Of a stretch of 64,000 nucleotides of DNA, positions 59,241 to 64,000 are shown one piece after another. Every line of letters starts with the position of its first letter. Positions within the stretch are counted from its first letter, which is position 1. Position numbers and translations under genes: made by a program. The notes under the pieces are model-generated. The model had not been told where the DNA came from. It made no database searches and saw only the letters and a program-made list of their open reading frames with translations. The DNA comes from Aquatica leii (Eukaryota > Arthropoda > Insecta > Coleoptera > Lampyridae), in contig CM069432.1 of assembly GCA_035610365.1 (NCBI GenBank), positions 152,133,976 to 152,197,975 of the forward strand. Direction: 5' to 3'.

Positions 59241-62200
59241 GTATTTCATTCTTAAAACTGGAATTGGGAAAATTGAGTCGTAGAAAATAAATTGTTTAAA
59301 TAAACGTTGTATATAATAAATTTTTTGGAAATTTTTCTTTCATAACTTTTTGGTATAATTAATATTTTATAAGATATTGTTCATTAACGTTGTTAAAAAA
59401 ATCACGTGATAACCGTATATGTCGAAAATTAAGCCTCAGATCGAAAAATTGCTTAAACAAAACTTGTGTACATTTGCATTACAATTAACTTTTATTTGAA
59501 AAAAAAAGTTTTTTTGAAAGTATTTTAAAAAAACCCTTTCTTCAGTAATTGTGTTTGCATACGGCCGACCACACGGTGTGGAGTAAAAAAACTCTTTTAA
59601 TTTTAATTGTGCGAACACTATAAAATCGAGATTGAAAATACAGAATGAACGTTACTACAACATCGATTTTGTATAAATAAATTCTAATTATGCCATAGAA
59701 TTTAAAAAAATAGTCTAATAATTTGGTAATAAATTTGAATGACGAATTTAAGACGTTTTAATGTGTTACAATGTTAACAATAACAAAAATAAATCAAAAA
59801 ATAAAGCGTATTAGTTATATGTTTCTTGTTTGTGACAAATTAAAACTTATTCCTCTGTTTCATTTTAATTTTTTTAAAGTAGTTTTATTAAGTATTAATT
59901 GTTCTACTTAAGTACACGTACTTTACTTTAAAATCTTTATGCAGATACAGAAATGTAAAGTATTAAAATGCTGCTCCACTTCGTAATGTTTTTTCATAAT
60001 TCCTTTTGATAATTAGAAATACTATCAATGTCGAATGACTTTGTTTTTTTGAGTCATATTTTGATAGAGAGATTCAAAATTTTTAGTTGTTTGTTGCTTT
60101 TACAAATTCAAATGTGTATACCAAATGTTTACAGATTAAAAACTTGTTATACCTATTGTGCGATAGGCGTAAAAAGAATTATTTATTGCACTATCTATTT
60201 ATTGTTCTATTGTTTACAAGGCGACGTTAGTTACACTGGTACCAAAAATTTCCGTCGTCATAAAATTTTTATTTTAATTTATAAGACGTGCAGAAGCAAC
60301 GCTAATTATTTTTTACGTTATAAAATGCCATTTTTTTGTTATAGTGCAAATAGCTAAATTTGTATTTAACAAATTCTAACTACTGCATAGCATTGGTTTA
60401 GTACAAGGTGATTTAATGTACCTGATACGTAAAAATAAGATACATTTAGGGTTGATATTAAATATAGCGTCGTTGAATGCAGAAATGCAATTTTAAAAAA
60501 CAAACATTCGTATTTCATTGTGCATTTTAAAACAGCTAAATTATTAATGTTGTTAATATTTAACACATCAATAATTAAGCGATTTAAAATGATTAAATTC
60601 TATTAATAATGTTTAATCCTAAGTATATTTTCAAATTTTAATGATGAACCGCATTATATACAAAAAATATTTTCTGTTTAAGTAGTTCTTTAGTAAATAC
60701 AAACAATCTGTACGTGATCACAAGTTTTAGTTATTTATTTCTTATTTCCTATGCTTCATTAAATGATGCTATAATCCGTTGAAATATAAAATTTTTAAGT
60801 ATCGCTTAGATGTTTTTATAAATTACTTAAAAAATTTGAAACGATCTTAAACAAGATTTTTAAATTAGACTGTAACTGATCTTCACACGCAGAAAAAATA
60901 TGATAAAGGTTCCATATCTTAATACTTTAGCACTCTTTGAACATTCCTTATGTATGAATGAGCAGAAATTTAATTTATTGTTGTGTGGAAACAAATCACA
61001 ATTTATCATTAAACAAAAGTAACTTAATTGTTACATTAACAAAGATTTAAAAAATTTCGAATAAATTTTTATTAGACTGTTCATTTTGCTTATATGTGTA
61101 AAAATTAATCTATAAACTAACACTAAGAATAAAATTTCATAATTTGAAAAATTATTATACTGATCTGAAACATTACTCAATTTCATATAGTTGTTTATAA
61201 AATAATTATTAAAATTAAATGCATATGAAATAATCGTTTGTTACCTAACTTTTGTTCCCTTATTAATTTTTCCACTCATATCTAAATAATATGTGGAAAA
61301 ATGTTAAATAATGTTTATGCAAGTTCTTACAAATTTGATTGGATATAAAAGATGCAATGATTCTTTTGATACGGTAATGTTTTTTGTTAGAATGTAAATA
61401 ATACACAATTGACAGGTAAAAAGAAAGCAATAGTATCTTTTCTCTAACAAAACTTTAAATTTTTAACTAATGGCACTTTCATATTCAGGCAATTACAAAA
61501 CATTCAATTTATTTAAGAGTAAAAAGATACAATTAAAATATTATTCAAGCTTATTTTATCAGTTTTTTTTTAATTATCTTCTTTCTCTTGAACATCGCAT
61601 AAGTGCATTTAAAATTAAAATCTTTACTAATTTTGGATATAAGTTTTAATTAATTGTAATACATCAATGGACGTTGAAATACAATAAACACATCGTATTA
61701 AAAGTATTTTGCCCAAAAAGTTCATTCATGCAAAAACAAAAATTAAGTAAAAGAAATAGATAATATATGCAACAAAAGATTTGTTGTAAGATAGTATACC
61801 CTAGTTACTTATGAACCTTAGCGTCAAATTCAATCATTATTAATTAATTTTTATAAAATACAGTTGCATATTAAAATTGGTAAACAAGATTAAAAGTTAA
61901 AGAAAAAGTTTTAATCAAACGATACAATTATTGTATTCAAATTTTACTAATTTTAATGCAGATGCGATTGATAAAATCGCAATGTAACAGTAATGATGGA
62001 GTTTAAAAATAATTAAAATTTTTTTTGTTCATATGTATTCGTTAACTTAACGTACTTATTTATTATGCTTAATTTTTGCATGTAAAAATTGTATAAAAGC
62101 AATAGACTTTATAAAATTAAGATAAAGTTACAAATACAATCACCAATAATTTGTAGTAAATAGACCGTCAAAACAGAGAAAATGCAATTTTAAAATTTTC

Positions 62201-64000
62201 GTATCTCTTTAAATAAAAAACATGTATTGGATAATTCTAGTGTTCTTTTTTCTTATGGCGTAAATCAATCTAGCAACAATATCAGGCAAGATGTAAATTA
62301 TATTGTTTCAGGAATTGTATTGTTTTGAACAAAGACGATCGTTAAATTTCATTTACATGGGGTTATACTAATCAGCTAAGATAATTGAGGAAATACTGAA
62401 ATAGAAGAAGGAAATGAATTCTTTATTATTTGTTAAATACTACAAACAATCACAATTAGATAATTTTACCCGTTGGCAAAAAACTAATAACGCAAAGTAC
62501 ATAATTACTAACGCTTACTTTACTTTACAGAACGGCCATTATAGTTTTCATTGAAAAACTTATTTTGATCATTTAAAAATTAATAACTGACAATAGACCA
62601 TTTCACTTGAAAATAAAAGAGATAAACTATTAACGTATGCAATAGCAAATTTGAAATCTAAAAATCAGTTTACAAATTAATGCAATTTATAAAACTTTTT
62701 GACCTAGGTGAAACAAATCCAAAGTAACAGTAAAATTTAAAAACTTTGATGGATGATAACTTCAGAACGAAAGTACAGTTATGTAGGTATAAAATATGCA
62801 ATAACGTAATAGTTAAAACTCTGTGCGTAATAAGAAATTTTTCTCCCATATTGAAGAAGCATTTGATAAATTTGTCGTTTACCAGTTAACACAAAACCTT
62901 GAATTTTTATTTTTAGATTTTTATTATTAGATTTTTGAAAGTATTCTAAAAAATTGATATGGCTCTTCTAGAAACTACATTTGTTTTCATAAGGATTGTG
63001 ATCAAAAACTAATCAAACCTCCGCTTTTATAGAAAATTTTATAAAAAAAATATAAAATAAGTTGGTAATACATTTGAATGACGAATTTAAGACGTTTTAA
63101 TGTGTTACAATGTTAACAACAACAAGGGATAAATTAAAAAAAAAAGTATTAATTGTGGTACCTATGTACCTTAATTTCAAAATTTTTATGCAGACACAGA
63201 TGCCAAAATGTAAAGTTTTAAAACGCTACTATACTTACACTTTGTAATGTTTTTTCATAATTCTTTTTGGTAATTATAAATATTGTACTATCAATGTCGA
63301 ATGACTTTGTCTTTTTCGATTCATAATTAGATCATATTTTGATAGAATCTAAATTTTTAGTTGTTTGTTTAGATGGTTGTGGTTTTTACAAAATGTAATG
63401 TGCATACCAAATGTTTCAGATTAAAAACTTATTATACTCATTGTGCGAAAGTGTAGAAAAAATTATTTATTCCTTAATCTATCTATTGCCCTATCGTTTA
63501 CAAGGCGGCATTTTTCTTATTTTAACCGTTACACGATTACACCTGTAGCGGAAATTTCCGTCGTGATCAAATTTTTATTTTATTTTATAAAGTATGTAAC
63601 GCTAATTATTTTTTACAGTATAAGAAAAAAACAACGTTACCTGATACGTAAAAATAAGATAAATTTAAGGTTGATATTAAATATCGCGTCGATGAATGTA
63701 GAAAATGCAATTAAAAAAACAATCATGTTTCATTGCACATTTTAAAACAGCTAAAATATTTCTGTTTTCATTATTTAACACCACAATAGGTAAGGGATTT
63801 AAAACATTAAAATCTATTAATTATGTTTAAACCTACCTTTATTTGAAATTTTAATGACTGACCGGATTATATACAAAAAATTGATAAAAGTTCCATATCT
63901 TAATACTTAACTTTTAATTATTAAGTAATGACACTTTCATATTCAGGCAATTAAAATATTCAATTTATTTAACAATAAAGAGACGTAATTAAAATAATAC

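Larger units (their letters stand above)
56358..64000 (-). repeat. Right arm of the giant inverted repeat (continues past the window)
   Basis: Reverse complement of the left arm; anchor pairs are given there. At the right window edge it still matches the left arm near 29,485. Arm-specific changes: 56,684-58,076 has extra sequence including the SWIM/YqaJ mini-element; 59,079-59,240 is a MITE; 61,183-61,640 is extra relative to 33.3 kb; sequence equivalent to 30,880-32,080 is missing near 62,940, and sequence equivalent to 29,560-29,995 is missing near 63,905. Confidence 0.9.

Noticed and set aside
60028..60357. 109-codon frame in the right arm, with a homologous 70-codon frame at 34,192-34,404 (minus) sharing most residues
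   Set aside because: The third homologous region (63,443-63,745) is open in a way that does not preserve the same protein. The residues are those expected of AT-rich DNA (Ile, Tyr, Phe, Lys). Similar DNA explains the similarity.
29480..64000. Inverted repeat as a pure assembly fold-back artefact
   Set aside because: The arms differ by many substitutions and by independent insertions with an empty partner site, which an artefactual copy would not show. A haplotype misjoin cannot be fully excluded without reads.
1..64000. tRNA genes, rRNA, CRISPR arrays, bacterial operons
   Set aside because: No tRNA-like B-box with matching stems, no rRNA blocks and no regularly spaced short repeats were seen; the coding style and intron are eukaryotic.

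Overview
The window is very AT-rich, gene-poor eukaryotic DNA, most probably from an insect. The reasons are the repeat repertoire (Ty3/gypsy relics, HARBI1-like, Tc1/IS630-like and pogo/Tigger-like DNA transposons, a DUF4806 + transposase element, a SWIM/YqaJ-type nuclease relic) and a recognisable 60-bp GT-AG intron in one transposase. A beetle or hemipteran is a guess, not a demonstration. I see no intact host gene, no tRNA or rRNA gene and no CRISPR. Almost all open frames are random frames in AT-rich DNA or pieces of decayed transposons.

Layout. 1-860: 3' end of a gypsy-type retrotransposon (integrase tail plus 3' LTR). 2.77-3.07 kb: a CCCH zinc-finger open frame in a GC-richer patch. 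3.26-3.89 kb: decayed DDE transposase. 4-11 kb: AT-rich DNA with small hairpins and repeat fragments. 11.1-13.0 kb: HARBI1-like transposase relic beside a 1.2-kb element with about 215-bp terminal inverted repeats. 14.3-16.8 kb: a second Harbinger-like fragment, a Tc1 relic, a pogo-like relic and two hairpins. 21.8-25.3 kb: a DDE transposase relic, then a 5' LTR, primer-binding site and decayed gag-PR-RT-RNase H-integrase of a gypsy element. 27-29 kb: hairpins.

29.48-36.76 kb and 56.36-64.0 kb form one very large inverted repeat with 19.6 kb between the arms; the right arm runs off the window. Each arm contains internal ~3.5-3.8-kb direct repetition. The arms differ by later events: a MITE and a SWIM/YqaJ mini-element in the right arm, and about 1.2 kb present only in the left arm.

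Inside the spacer, 39,035-46,390 is a 7.36-kb DNA transposon with ~380-bp terminal inverted repeats. It carries relics of a large transposase and of a DUF4806 protein, and is itself interrupted by a ~2.07-kb IS630/Tc1-like transposon with its own TIRs and intron-containing transposase. 51,227-51,720 is a small retroelement-like unit: a 124-bp perfect direct repeat, a 49-bp perfect hairpin, a 12-bp flanking duplication and, on the minus strand, a complete type I hammerhead ribozyme. This is the most striking element in the window.

All alignments here were made by eye. Family names rest on remembered motifs and have not been checked by database search.
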